Source of the DNA: Actinomycetes bacterium
GTDB taxonomy: Bacteria; Actinomycetota; Acidimicrobiia; Acidimicrobiales; Ilumatobacteraceae
Reading direction: 5' to 3'
DNA: 64,000 bases
Assembly: GCA_021414085.1 (NCBI GenBank)
Contig: JAIOPC010000009.1
Coordinates: 1-64,000 of the forward strand
A program made the translations under genes and the position numbers. Shown here piece by piece: positions 39,177 to 47,691 of this stretch. Each line of letters begins with the position of its first letter. The first letter of the stretch is position 1. Under the pieces are notes generated by a model. It was not told the DNA's origin. It was given only the letters and a program-made list of their open reading frames with translations, and did not search any database.

Positions 39177-40243
39177 GCCCACCCCGGCCCACGCAATACA
39201 AAGCTGAGACGATCGCGCCAGTTGGTGCTGCGGGCCACGTCGCGGAACATGTCGCGATACTCATGAAGGCTGACGGTTGCCAGGTTGTACGACTTGATGT
39301 TCCTCGTCAGTCCGTAGACGACGGGGTCTTCCTTGGGTAGTTCGCGCTGAAAGGTGCCGAACAACTTGTCCCAGATAATCAGGATGCCGCCGTGGTTGCG
39401 ATCGAGATAGCGCTTGTTGCGGCCGTGATGCACGCGGTGATGCGACGGCGTGTTGAGTGCCGCTTCCATCGGTCCGATCGAGCGCACGGTGTCGGTATGA
39501 ATCCAGTACTGGTAGATCAGGTTCAGGGCACGCGACGTTTCGATCAGGTTCGGACGCACACCGACGCGCGCAAGCGCGCCGTACGGAACGAAGACGCCGA
39601 AGGCGCCGGCGACCGGCTGGCGCAACGCCGTCGACAGGTTGTAGTGCTCGCTGCTGTGATGCGGTACGTGAATCGCCCACAAGGCACGCACTTCGTGCAT
39701 CAACCGATGGTTCCAGTAGTAGACGAGATCCCAGCCGACCATGGCGGCGGTCCACCCGACGACGCCCTTACCAAGATCGCGCTTCTCGCCCTTCACCCAC
39801 TGCCGCTTGCTTCCGGTGAGGAACGCCGACGTCGCGCTCATCACCAAGCCAGCGCTCGCGATCGCAGTAACTCCGCCAACCTCCGCGACCTTGCGCGCCT
39901 TCGCCTTCATGCGCCGACCGGCCGCAGTCGCCACATCGGCGCGTGCCGAGACGACATCCGCGATCGTGGTTGCCGCGGCACTCACGACCGCAACACCCAC
40001 GATGACCCGACCAATGCGACCCTTCGCCCCGCGCCGCGGCATCGCATAGCGCACGGCCGCAATCGTGAGGGGCGTCGAAAGACTGAGTACACCCATGCCA
40101 AGGCTCGCCACTGTGTCGGGCTTTGTGTAGTTCGCGGCCGGCGACTCGACGGAGTTGGCATCGAGCACACGGCGCTGCAGGGCTCGGTTCTCCCACGCCA
40201 TCGAACCGAAGTAGAGCGGCGTGACGGCCACCGTCAGATCCAT
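39107..40243 (-). CDS. Fatty acid hydroxylase/sterol desaturase family protein
   Basis: A 378-residue membrane-bound non-heme di-iron enzyme. The histidine clusters are intact: HRLMH, HVPHHSSEHYN and HHRVHHGRNKRYLD. Several hydrophobic segments lie in the N-terminal half (GVLSLSTPLTIAAV, IGRVIVGVAVVSAA, VGGVTAIASAGLVMSA). Such proteins hydroxylate or desaturate lipids. Its last 70 bases overlap the convergent hydrolase gene. Confidence 0.9.
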   Translation of the reverse strand: MDLTVAVTPLYFGSMAWENRALQRRVLDANSVESPAANYTKPDTVASLGMGVLSLSTPLTIAAVRYAMPRRGAKGRIGRVIVGVAVVSAAATTIADVVSARADVATAAGRRMKAKARKVAEVGGVTAIASAGLVMSATSAFLTGSKRQWVKGEKRDLGKGVVGWTAAMVGWDLVYYWNHRLMHEVRALWAIHVPHHSSEHYNLSTALRQPVAGAFGVFVPYGALARVGVRPNLIETSRALNLIYQYWIHTDTVRSIGPMEAALNTPSHHRVHHGRNKRYLDRNHGGILIIWDKLFGTFQRELPKEDPVVYGLTRNIKSYNLATVSLHEYRDMFRDVARSTNWRDRLSFVLRGPGWAYDRRDELDAEALASAVETSAAD

Positions 40244-40294
40244 TTGTGCAGTCTTGCCGACGCCTCAGTCCAGAACTCAATGGAGCTACTTGCT

Positions 40295-40316
40295 TATACC
40301 TAGTAGTGGGTATAGT
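40295..40316 (+). promoter_or_regulatory. PadR-type operator and promoter
   Basis: Perfect 6-bp inverted repeat TATACC (40295-40300), 8 bases, GGTATA (40309-40314). The right arm is part of a TATAGT -10 (40311-40316) with TTGCTT at 40290-40295 as possible -35 (15-base spacer). Start GTG 40325 follows 8 bases on. The spacing suits dimeric PadR autorepression. Confidence 0.6.
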
Positions 40317-40324
40317 CTGGCATT

Positions 40325-40672
40325 GTGCAAACGGCTCACGACCCACAACTGCTGAAAGGCGTGTTGTCCCTTCTGCTGCTGCGACTGCTTGCCGACCGCG
40401 AGTCCTACGGCTACGAGGTCGTGCAACGACTTCGCGACCTCGGCCTGTCGGACATTTCGGAAGGTTCGGTGTATCCCGCACTCGCGCGGTTGGAGCGCGA
40501 GGGCCGCGTGCGAGCACGTTTGGTCTCATCGAACTCTGGACCGGCGCGCAAGTACTACCGCCCCACGACGGCAGGAGAAGCGGCGCTCGCCGAAGGAATC
40601 GAGAGCTGGCTCGCGCTCAACACGGTCGTCAACTCGGTGTTAACGCGCACTACTGAAAGGAACCGCAAGTGA
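40325..40672 (+). CDS. PadR family transcriptional repressor
   Basis: A 115-residue winged-helix protein. LLKGVLSLLLLRLLADRESYGYEVVQRLRDLG, SEGSVYPALARLEREGRVRARLV and GPARKYYRPTTAGEAAL form the PadR DNA-binding core; a short C-terminal helix follows. The start is GTG 40325 and the stop overlaps the next gene. It probably represses its own operon through the palindrome upstream. Confidence 0.93.
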   Translation: MQTAHDPQLLKGVLSLLLLRLLADRESYGYEVVQRLRDLGLSDISEGSVYPALARLEREGRVRARLVSSNSGPARKYYRPTTAGEAALAEGIESWLALNTVVNSVLTRTTERNRK

Positions 40673-41211
40673 CTCACTCACTCACCATGCGCGACCGGTT
40701 ACGCATTGAACGCGTGGTCTGGTCCGTCGATAGTCGGTTACAAGATCTGCCCCGGAGGTCTCGGATAGAGAAGCGACGCGAACTGCGCGACAACCTGCGT
40801 TCAGCCGCAAGCGATGTCGGAGCCACCGAGGCGATCCACGGCCTCGGCGACACACGTCGGCTCGCCGCGGAGTACATGGCGGCCGAGTACGGCGATGGAG
40901 GACGTCCTCCGTCGTGGACCACTGCGGTCGCCGTCTTCTTCGGCGGGATCCTCATCCTGGAATGGTTGCTCGAAGCGGGAACCAGCGCATTTGTCGCGGG
41001 CGTCGTCGGCTCCGACCCGAACGCAACTGGCACGTTCAAGTGGGAAGGCATCGCTTACGTACTTGACGATGTCACCTTCAGATTCACCGACGGCCACAGC
41101 ACCTCGATCGGCGGCGCCTGGACCCCATTCACGTACGTGCTGCTGCTGCTCGTGGTGGTGCTCGCTGGCAAGCTGTGGCGCCTGATCCCTGCATGGAGGC
41201 GCCACAGATGA
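40669..41211 (+). CDS. PadR-partner membrane protein (HAAS/DUF1700-like)
   Basis: A 180-residue protein from GTG 40669 (GTGA overlap with padR). N-terminal helical segment [20 protein letters not shown] and [20 protein letters not shown] resembles the HAAS signalling domain often paired with PadR repressors. Then come two transmembrane segments ([16 protein letters not shown] and [18 protein letters not shown]). The loop between them is extracellular. It may sense envelope state or be the regulated target. Downstream NUDIX gene overlaps by 4 bases. Confidence 0.65.
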   Translation: MTHSLTMRDRLRIERVVWSVDSRLQDLPRRSRIEKRRELRDNLRSAASDVGATEAIHGLGDTRRLAAEYMAAEYGDGGRPPSWTTAVAVFFGGILILEWLLEAGTSAFVAGVVGSDPNATGTFKWEGIAYVLDDVTFRFTDGHSTSIGGAWTPFTYVLLLLVVVLAGKLWRLIPAWRRHR

Positions 41212-41939
41212 TCGCCCACGAGATGGCGTTGCGCCACCGATTGGCACGCAACCTGGCCGAACACGAATTGCTGACCATTCCCGATGGTGAGCAACGGCGT
41301 GCCGCCGTCGCCGTCGTGATTGTGGACAGCCAGCCCGAAAGAGCCGACGCTTCACCCATCGCCACGGCCGAGTCGACCGTTCGCGAGATGGCCAACGTGC
41401 CAGGGGACATCACCGGCTTCGACGGATCAATGAACGGCGTCTCCGGCGGGGCTGCGTTCCTACTGTGCTTGCGCGCGTCAACGCTGCGGCGACACGGCGG
41501 ACAATTCGCCCTTCCCGGCGGCCGCGTTGATCCCGGAGAGTCGGCCGAAGAAACGGCGCGACGCGAACTGCAGGAGGAGTTGGGCCTGACGCTCGGCGCC
41601 GACGCTGTGCTCGGTCGACTCGACGACTATGTCACCCGATCCGGGTTTGTGATTACGCCCGTGGTGTTATGGGTCGACAACGACGACACGTTGCATCCGG
41701 ATCCCGCGGAAGTGGCGTTTGTACATCGCGTTGGTTTGCATCAACTGCAGCGCGACGACTCGCCACGCTTTGTCACAATCCCAGAGAGCGTTCGACCAGT
41801 TGTTCAGTTACCGATCGGACGAAACCTGCTCCACGCTCCAACCGGCGCAGTGATGCTGCAGTTCCGATGGGTGGCGATGGAAGGTCAGGTTGGTCGCCGC
41901 GTGAACGAGCTGGAACAACCCGTCTTCGCCTGGAAGTAG
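41208..41939 (+). CDS. NUDIX hydrolase, CoA-pyrophosphatase-like
   Basis: A 243-residue NUDIX protein with a complete Nudix box [20 protein letters not shown] followed by ELG (residues about 104-126) and the preceding [11 protein letters not shown] 70-residue N-terminal extension contains helical [14 protein letters not shown]; this and LRRHGGQF resemble CoA/ADP-ribose-cleaving members. Cleavage of a nucleoside-diphosphate linkage is inferred. Third gene of the PadR operon (ATGA overlap). Confidence 0.88.
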   Translation: MIAHEMALRHRLARNLAEHELLTIPDGEQRRAAVAVVIVDSQPERADASPIATAESTVREMANVPGDITGFDGSMNGVSGGAAFLLCLRASTLRRHGGQFALPGGRVDPGESAEETARRELQEELGLTLGADAVLGRLDDYVTRSGFVITPVVLWVDNDDTLHPDPAEVAFVHRVGLHQLQRDDSPRFVTIPESVRPVVQLPIGRNLLHAPTGAVMLQFRWVAMEGQVGRRVNELEQPVFAWK

Positions 41940-41949
41940 CGAGCACGCG

Positions 41950-42384
41950 TTACCGACCGGAATGGCCGAAGCCGCCACCGCGATCGTCGCCGTCGAGTTG
42001 CTGCACGAGCTGCCAGTCGACCTGTTCCACTCGCTGCACGACGAGTTGCGCAATGCGATCGCCACGATTCACGTGGAACGGTTCGTTCGGATCGGTGTTG
42101 AGCAAGATGACCTTGACCTCGCCGCGATAGGCAGCGTCGATCAATCCGGGCGCGTTCGCAACTGTCAGACCGTGCCGCAGCGCGTTGCCGCTGCGGGGCA
42201 ATACAAACCCGGCGTAGCCAAGCGGAATTGCGATGCTGATCCCCGTAGGCATCAGCAAGCGGCCACCAGCAGCGGCGACTAACCCGGCCTCGCGAGCGTG
42301 CAAGTCGACGCCAGCGTCACCCACATGAGCGTAGGTGGGCAGCGGTAGATCGGGGTCGAGTTGCATGATCGGCACGGACAGCAT
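41950..42384 (-). CDS. dut: dUTP diphosphatase
   Basis: A 144-residue trimeric dUTPase. All five motifs are present: (1) GDAGVDLHAR, (2) PRSGNALRHG, (3) NAPGLIDAAYRGEV, (4) RGDRIAQLVVQ and (5) GGFGHSGR at the C-terminus. It hydrolyses dUTP to dUMP and pyrophosphate. The start is ATG 42384 (MLSVPIMQLDPDLPLPTYAH); the longer frame crosses the divergent selA start and is rejected. 28 bases separate its ATG from selA. Confidence 0.95.
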   Translation of the reverse strand: MLSVPIMQLDPDLPLPTYAHVGDAGVDLHAREAGLVAAAGGRLLMPTGISIAIPLGYAGFVLPRSGNALRHGLTVANAPGLIDAAYRGEVKVILLNTDPNEPFHVNRGDRIAQLVVQRVEQVDWQLVQQLDGDDRGGGFGHSGR

Positions 42385-42390
42385 GATTTC

Positions 42391-42408
42391 GCTGAGTGTA
42401 CGCTCAGC
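42391..42408. promoter_or_regulatory. Bidirectional promoter palindrome between dut and selA
   Basis: GCTGAGTGTACGCTCAGC is an 18-bp palindrome with one mismatched pair. On the plus strand it contains TACGCT (42399-42404), 8 bases before the selA ATG. On the minus strand it contains TACACT, 10 bases before the dut ATG. Both fit TANNNT -10 elements and would give near-leaderless transcripts in opposite directions from one symmetric site. It could instead be a repressor operator. Confidence 0.5.
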
Positions 42409-42412
42409 CGCG

Positions 42413-43705
42413 ATGACCCAGCCTGAACGACCGCCGAGCGTTGATCGGCTAGCGCGAGACATGGCTGCGGCCAGCGATCTTCCACACGCGGTGTGCGTCG
42501 AGTTGGCGCGCGAGGCGATCGCTGCCGGACCGAATGGCTACACAGCAGCGGCCGCCAACGCCCGTGCGCAGCACTTTCGCGACGCTCTGCTTGGCCCAGT
42601 GATCAACGCCACCGGCGTTCTGTTGCACACCAACCTTGGGCGCGCGCCATTCCCGCTCGCGACACCTGCGCAGGCAATGAACGTCGAGTTCGATCTCACC
42701 TCCGGTGAGCGCGGCTCACGTCAGACAGCTGTGGGCGGGTTGGTCGCCATGTTGTGCGGCGCGGAAGCCGCAATGGTGGTCAACAACAACGCCGCCGCGG
42801 TGCTGCTCGTCCTCGCCGCGCTCGCAAACGGGCGCGACGTGCTGGTGAGCCGAGGCGAGAGCGTTGAGATCGGTGGTGGCTTTCGCGTTCCGGAGGTGAT
42901 GGAACAGAGCGGCGCCCGGCTGGTCGATGTCGGCACCACCAACCGCACACGCCTCGCCGACTACTCGAAGGCGATGACGCGCAAGGCCGCCGATGTCGCT
43001 GCTGTGTTGAAGGTGCACCCGAGCAACTATCGCATCGAAGGCTTCACGGAACAGACGTCGGTCGCACAGTTGGCAACGCTCGGCGTGCCGGTCGTCGCCG
43101 ACATTGGCAGCGGTCTCATCGATGCCAACTGCCCATGGTTGCCCGGTCCGCCTCCGGCATGGTTGGCCAACGAACCGGCGGCCCGGCAAACACTCGCCGA
43201 CGGGGCGGCGCTCGTGACCTTCAGTGGCGACAAGTTGCTCGGCGGCCCACAGGCCGGCATCATCGCCGGTCGCGCCGATCTGGTGCAGGCGTGCAAGCAG
43301 CACCCGCTTGCACGAGCATTGCGGCCAGGCGCGCACGTGCTGTTGGCGCTGCAAGAACTGGCGCTTGCATATCTCGACCGCACCGTTGTCGAGGCCGTGC
43401 CGTTTTGGCAAATGGCGACGACAACGGTGAACGAGTTGAGCGTGCGGGCGCACGAATTGGTCGCAGCCGCTGGTTGTGGTGAGGTCGTTGCCACCGAGGC
43501 AACCCCGGGTGCTGGGTCCGCGCCGAACGCTGGCATCGCTTCGGTCGGCGTACGCGTCATCGGCGATCACCTGTCGGCGCTGCGACGCGCGCAACCACCG
43601 ATCGTTGCGCGCAATCGCGATAGCGCCACCGTGCTCGATTTGCGAACGGTCAACCCGACCGACGATCACCACCTGGTCGAAGCGTTGCGCAAATGCGCGT
43701 CGTAG
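42413..43705 (+). CDS. selA: L-seryl-tRNA(Sec) selenium transferase
   Basis: A 430-residue PLP enzyme that converts seryl-tRNA(Sec) to selenocysteinyl-tRNA(Sec) with selenophosphate. Seen: INATGVLLHTNLGRAPFPL, LTSGERGSRQTAVGGLVAML, VVNNNAAAVLLVLAALANGR, VGTTNRTRLADY and the PLP-Lys in TFSGDKLLGGPQAGII. ATG 42413 is used, since a longer upstream frame crosses the dut start. The stop lies inside selB, which overlaps by 13 bases. selC is at 15.2 kb. Confidence 0.96.
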   Translation: MTQPERPPSVDRLARDMAAASDLPHAVCVELAREAIAAGPNGYTAAAANARAQHFRDALLGPVINATGVLLHTNLGRAPFPLATPAQAMNVEFDLTSGERGSRQTAVGGLVAMLCGAEAAMVVNNNAAAVLLVLAALANGRDVLVSRGESVEIGGGFRVPEVMEQSGARLVDVGTTNRTRLADYSKAMTRKAADVAAVLKVHPSNYRIEGFTEQTSVAQLATLGVPVVADIGSGLIDANCPWLPGPPPAWLANEPAARQTLADGAALVTFSGDKLLGGPQAGIIAGRADLVQACKQHPLARALRPGAHVLLALQELALAYLDRTVVEAVPFWQMATTTVNELSVRAHELVAAAGCGEVVATEATPGAGSAPNAGIASVGVRVIGDHLSALRRAQPPIVARNRDSATVLDLRTVNPTDDHHLVEALRKCAS

Positions 43706-45423
43706 CAACCGCTGGCCACGTCGATCACGGCAAGTCCTCGTTGGTGCAGGCCCTGACCGGCGTTAACCCAGATCGTTTCGAAGAAGAGCGCCGCCGTGGG
43801 TTGACGATCGATCTTGGCTTTGCCCACTGTGCATTGGAGAACGGCGACGACGTCAGCTTCATCGACGTACCCGGCCACGTGCGCTTTCTGCGCAACATGT
43901 TGGCTGGGGTCGGTGGCATCGACGCCTGCATGTTCGTGATCGCCGCGACCGAGGGTTGGAAGCCGCAGAGCGAGGAACATTTGCGCATCCTGCAGCTGCT
44001 GGGGTTGCGCCACGGCATCGTGGCGCTCACCAAGGTCGACCTCGTCGCCGACGACTGGCGCGAGTTGCAGACGCTCGACGTCCGCGACCATCTCGCAGGC
44101 ACGTTTCTCGCCGACGCTCCCATCGTGGCTGTCAGCGCAACCACCGGAACTGGGTTGGATGAGGTGCGGCGCGCGTTGGCAGAGCTGGTGTCATCGACGC
44201 CACCCGCGAACGATCGCGGTCGACCGCGTCTGTGGATCGATCGCGTCTTCGCCGCCAAGGGCAGTGGCACCGTGGTCACCGGCACGCTGACCGACGGCGC
44301 CCTCAGCATCGACGACCAGTTGCAGGCTGCCGGCCAACCGGTGCGGGTGCGCGGAATTCAGACACACGGCGAACGTCGCGACGCAATCGGTCCCGGGAAT
44401 CGGGTTGCGCTGAACTTGGCCGGCGTTGATCACACGTTGTTGCAACGTGGGGATGCTGTCGTGCGTGCCGCGCAATGGCGACCGACTACTCGCTTCGATG
44501 CCAGCCTGACGGTGTTGCCATCGTTGACCCACGCGGTGTCTCGTCGCGGCGCCTACTTCGCATACATCGGTTCGGGCGAGTTTCCGGTGCGCTTGCGCGT
44601 ACTGGGCCACGAGTCGATACCGGCCGGTGGTTCCGGTCTTGTGCGGCTGCATGTGGCGGCGGCGACAGCGCTGCCATTGCTACCCGGCGATCGCTTCGTT
44701 CTACGCGAGTCGGGTCGCGACGAAACGGTCGGTGGCGGCGAGGTACTGGATGTGGCACCGAAGCTGCCCGCGTCGCGTGCAAAACCGGATCGCGACGTCG
44801 ATCGCGTGATCGAGGAACATGGCTGGCTGACAGCCGACGACTTCGAGGCCCTCACCGGCGAACGTCGCGACGCGACCATCGGCAGCTGGATTGTGGCGAC
44901 GCGACAGTTGCAGCAGACCGAGCAAACCGTGAAGGAACGCGTGGCGGCAAGCGGCGAGTTGGGCCTGGATATCGCGGTGCTCGACGAGCGCGAACGGGTT
45001 GTGCTCGCTGCCATCGGTGAACGTGAGGGAATCGCCATCGCGAACGGGCGCGCTCGCTTAGCCGGGGTGCGCGATCCGCTGAGCGACCATCCGTATGTGG
45101 CGGCGCTTCTTGCTGGCGGGTTCGCACCGCCGGATGCCGCAGGTGTCGACAAGGCGCAGCTACGCGAGTTGATTAGGCGCGGATTGGTGATCGAACGCGA
45201 TGGACTGCACTTCCATCCCAATGCAGTCGCGGCGGCGGCTCAGGTGGCCGCCGCGCTACTTCACGCGTATCCGACCGGCTTCACCGTCAGCCAATTCCGT
45301 GAGGCGCTGGGCAACACCCGCAAACACGCGGTGCCGTTAGCGGCAGAGCTCGACGCAACAGGGGTGACAAGGCGACGCGACGACGTGCGTATCGCCGGCC
45401 CAAAGCTGCCGGCTATTCCGTAG
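43693..45423 (+). CDS. selB: Selenocysteine-specific elongation factor SelB
   Basis: A 576-residue translation factor that brings Sec-tRNA to UGA codons with SECIS hairpins. GTPase motifs G1 GHVDHGKSSL, G2 region RRGLTIDLGFAH, G3 DVPGHVRF and G4 LTKVDLV, then the EF-Tu-like beta barrels (IDRVFAAKGSGTVVTGTLTDG) and a shorter C-terminal winged-helix region (VDRVIEEHGWLTADDF and GFTVSQFREALGNTRKHAVP), which binds the mRNA hairpin. It overlaps selA by 13 bases and ends convergent with the hydrolase gene (11-base overlap). Confidence 0.96.
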   Translation: MRVVATAGHVDHGKSSLVQALTGVNPDRFEEERRRGLTIDLGFAHCALENGDDVSFIDVPGHVRFLRNMLAGVGGIDACMFVIAATEGWKPQSEEHLRILQLLGLRHGIVALTKVDLVADDWRELQTLDVRDHLAGTFLADAPIVAVSATTGTGLDEVRRALAELVSSTPPANDRGRPRLWIDRVFAAKGSGTVVTGTLTDGALSIDDQLQAAGQPVRVRGIQTHGERRDAIGPGNRVALNLAGVDHTLLQRGDAVVRAAQWRPTTRFDASLTVLPSLTHAVSRRGAYFAYIGSGEFPVRLRVLGHESIPAGGSGLVRLHVAAATALPLLPGDRFVLRESGRDETVGGGEVLDVAPKLPASRAKPDRDVDRVIEEHGWLTADDFEALTGERRDATIGSWIVATRQLQQTEQTVKERVAASGELGLDIAVLDERERVVLAAIGEREGIAIANGRARLAGVRDPLSDHPYVAALLAGGFAPPDAAGVDKAQLRELIRRGLVIERDGLHFHPNAVAAAAQVAAALLHAYPTGFTVSQFREALGNTRKHAVPLAAELDATGVTRRRDDVRIAGPKLPAIP

Positions 45424-46315
45424 GCGGCCGGCGGCGGGCGAGGCTCTGGATTCGGCGCAGCCCCTTGCGCTTCGCGGCCGGGGCCTTCTGCTCTAGCTCG
45501 CGTGCCGCTTGCGCGACGCGGACATCGTTGGTGATGACTTCACCGAATTGTTGGGGATCGGCGAGCAGCCAACTATGCGAGCCCTCGACCACCGTGCCCT
45601 GCACACCCGAAGCAACGCACAGCGCCTCAAAGGACTCGCGGGTGACGATGCCATCGCGCGTGCCCCAGATGATGCTGATCGGCATTCCGCCATCGCGCAG
45701 CGCCTCCAACTCAACGCGCATGTCGGCTCGACGGGCGAGGTTGGCCACACGCGCGATCGCGCGCGGATTGCGCATCAAGTTTGGCAAGAAGTCTTCCAGC
45801 ACCACCGGCAACACGCGGGTGGCTTGGCGGATCGGCCAGACGTCGCTCGGAAAGTGCAGCCCCCAGTCCCACAGCGGGCGATCGGCAACGCTGCGCAAGG
45901 TCTTGCCGCTCTTCCACGACGAGCCGCCGACGGAGTTGACCAGCACCAAGCTGCGCACACGATCTCGATGATCGAACGCAAGACGAATGGCCACGCCACC
46001 GCCAAACGAGTGGCCGAGCACGACCGCGGACTCTTCGATGTCGAGTGCATCCAGTAGGTCGGCCACCCATTGCGCATAACCACGCATCGAGAAGTTGTCG
46101 CCCGGAAGATCGCGGGTGCCGCCGAAGCCAGGCAACGCTGGGGCGATCACCTGGCAACCCTGCGCGGCGATGGTGGCAATCACGCCCTTATAGGTGTGAT
46201 GGGCAAGCGCCCAACCGTGCAGCAAGATCACCGGCATGCCGGTGCCCGCGATGCTGTATGCCGCCGGTCGGCCCTGCACAAATGTGCGTCGCTCCACCAC
46301 CGAGACAGCAACCAT
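45413..46315 (-). CDS. Alpha/beta hydrolase
   Basis: A 300-residue alpha/beta hydrolase: VILLHGWALAHHTYKG, ALPGFGGTRDLP, nucleophile elbow GHSFGGGVAIRLA, acid region WGTRDGIVTRES and the final His in VVEGSHSWLLADP. A basic C-terminal tail (KRKGLRRIQSLARRR) follows. Downstream (3 bases after) the NfeD-like gene on the same strand. Substrate unknown. Confidence 0.87.
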   Translation of the reverse strand: MVAVSVVERRTFVQGRPAAYSIAGTGMPVILLHGWALAHHTYKGVIATIAAQGCQVIAPALPGFGGTRDLPGDNFSMRGYAQWVADLLDALDIEESAVVLGHSFGGGVAIRLAFDHRDRVRSLVLVNSVGGSSWKSGKTLRSVADRPLWDWGLHFPSDVWPIRQATRVLPVVLEDFLPNLMRNPRAIARVANLARRADMRVELEALRDGGMPISIIWGTRDGIVTRESFEALCVASGVQGTVVEGSHSWLLADPQQFGEVITNDVRVAQAARELEQKAPAAKRKGLRRIQSLARRRPPTE

Positions 46316-46318
46316 TGG

Positions 46319-47674
46319 TTACTTCGCGCGACGCTCGCGATAGTCGCGGGCCGCGCCCTCCAGCGGTTCAACTTCCAACGTGACGCCGTCGATTGCGACC
46401 ACCCGCAACTCGGCACCTGCGGCCAACGGCGTCGCGCGATTGGTGCGTGCTCGCCACTTGGATTCGCCGACCTGCGCGACACCCTCCGGATCGATGGCAC
46501 CGACGGCAAGACCGCTGCTACCGATCATCCAGTCACGACCAATCGTCGGCGTCGCGAAGCGCGTGCGCACCATGGATGGCATTCCCACAACGAACGTCAG
46601 CAGCACACCGATGATCCCAACAGCCAGCGTCAGCCAACTCAGGCGCAGATCGTTGCCCGGCAACGGTTCGAACAGGAACCACGCGCCAAGAACGAACAGC
46701 GTGGTGCCGACCCCTGTCCATAGCCGAGGTATACCCACCTGTACGTCGATCGCAAACGCAACCATTGCGCCTACCAAGAGGGCGATCGCGCCCGGACGAG
46801 TGGGAAGCTCGGCAAACCCGTAGCAACCGAAGATGGTCAGCACAAGGCCGATGAAACCAGCGAGACCAACGCCAGCGGTGAACAGTTCGAAGATCAGCAG
46901 GCAGCAGCCGATGACGAAGAACAAGAACGCGATCGGGGGGCTGGCGACTGCGTGAAACAGCTCGTCGATCAGGCCGAGCGACGAGAAGCGGACAAGGGTC
47001 GACACATTCTGCGATTGGCCCTCGTCGTTGAGCTCTTGCACGACCGTGTCGAGCACGGTGCCGTCGGCGAGCTCGACACCGTCGAGTGCAAGCACCATGC
47101 TGCGCACCGTTGGCACGCCCTCGTCGGTGATATCCAGGCGCAAGACGCCAAGACGGCGTGCTTCCGCGAACGACATCGTTCCGTTGCGCAGTTTTTCGGC
47201 ACCGGCACCGAGGTCGACCTCGGCACCGTCCAGCTGCAGTAGTTCCCCGGTGTGACCGATGCGCGTGCCAGCGACCATCGCTGTCACATCGGCGACGCCG
47301 AACAGTTGCGCTGGCCGGCCGTATGTGTGGGCGTCGCGCGATGGACCGACCCACAGCCCGATCGCAACCTTTGCATCGGCGACACGTTGCAGCAGTTGCG
47401 TCATACGTTCGTCGCTCACCACCGCGCCACCAGTGTTGAGCTGCAGGATCAGCGCCTGCGAGCCGTTGCTTTCGCTGGTGGCGATGGCGTCTTCGATGGC
47501 GTCGACCATCACCGAATCGAGCAAACCGGAGACCTCGAACACGTCGACGGGGGCCAATTCCGTCGCAGCCGAGTCGTCGCCCTGAACGGCAGCGGAGGCG
47601 CTGGAGCTGAGCAGCGAAAGCCCAGCCAGCCCCGCAAGCGGGGCAACGAGAAAGGTAATCGCTAGCCTGCGCAC
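46319..47674 (-). CDS. NfeD-like membrane protein with ClpP-class domain
   Basis: A 451-residue protein. Signal peptide (RRLAITFLVAPLAGLAGLSL), a periplasmic/extracellular ClpP-like (SDH-type) domain (VDVFEVSGLLDSVMVDAIED, LQLNTGGAVVSDERM, VGPSRDAHTYGRPAQLF), about five transmembrane helices (FLFFVIGCCLLIFELF, LAGFIGLVLTIFGCYGF and others) and a C-terminal OB-fold (VGAIDPEGVAQVGESKWRAR). The catalytic Ser-Lys pair of active NfeD proteases (Ser in PGG-S context) is not evident: the site reads NTGGAVVSDERM and VGPSRDAHTYG. The start is GTG 47674 preceded by GGAGG at 5 bases. Usually partnered with a stomatin, not seen here. Confidence 0.85.
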   Translation of the reverse strand: MRRLAITFLVAPLAGLAGLSLLSSSASAAVQGDDSAATELAPVDVFEVSGLLDSVMVDAIEDAIATSESNGSQALILQLNTGGAVVSDERMTQLLQRVADAKVAIGLWVGPSRDAHTYGRPAQLFGVADVTAMVAGTRIGHTGELLQLDGAEVDLGAGAEKLRNGTMSFAEARRLGVLRLDITDEGVPTVRSMVLALDGVELADGTVLDTVVQELNDEGQSQNVSTLVRFSSLGLIDELFHAVASPPIAFLFFVIGCCLLIFELFTAGVGLAGFIGLVLTIFGCYGFAELPTRPGAIALLVGAMVAFAIDVQVGIPRLWTGVGTTLFVLGAWFLFEPLPGNDLRLSWLTLAVGIIGVLLTFVVGMPSMVRTRFATPTIGRDWMIGSSGLAVGAIDPEGVAQVGESKWRARTNRATPLAAGAELRVVAIDGVTLEVEPLEGAARDYRERRAK

Positions 47675-47691
47675 AAGTGCCTCCGAAGACA

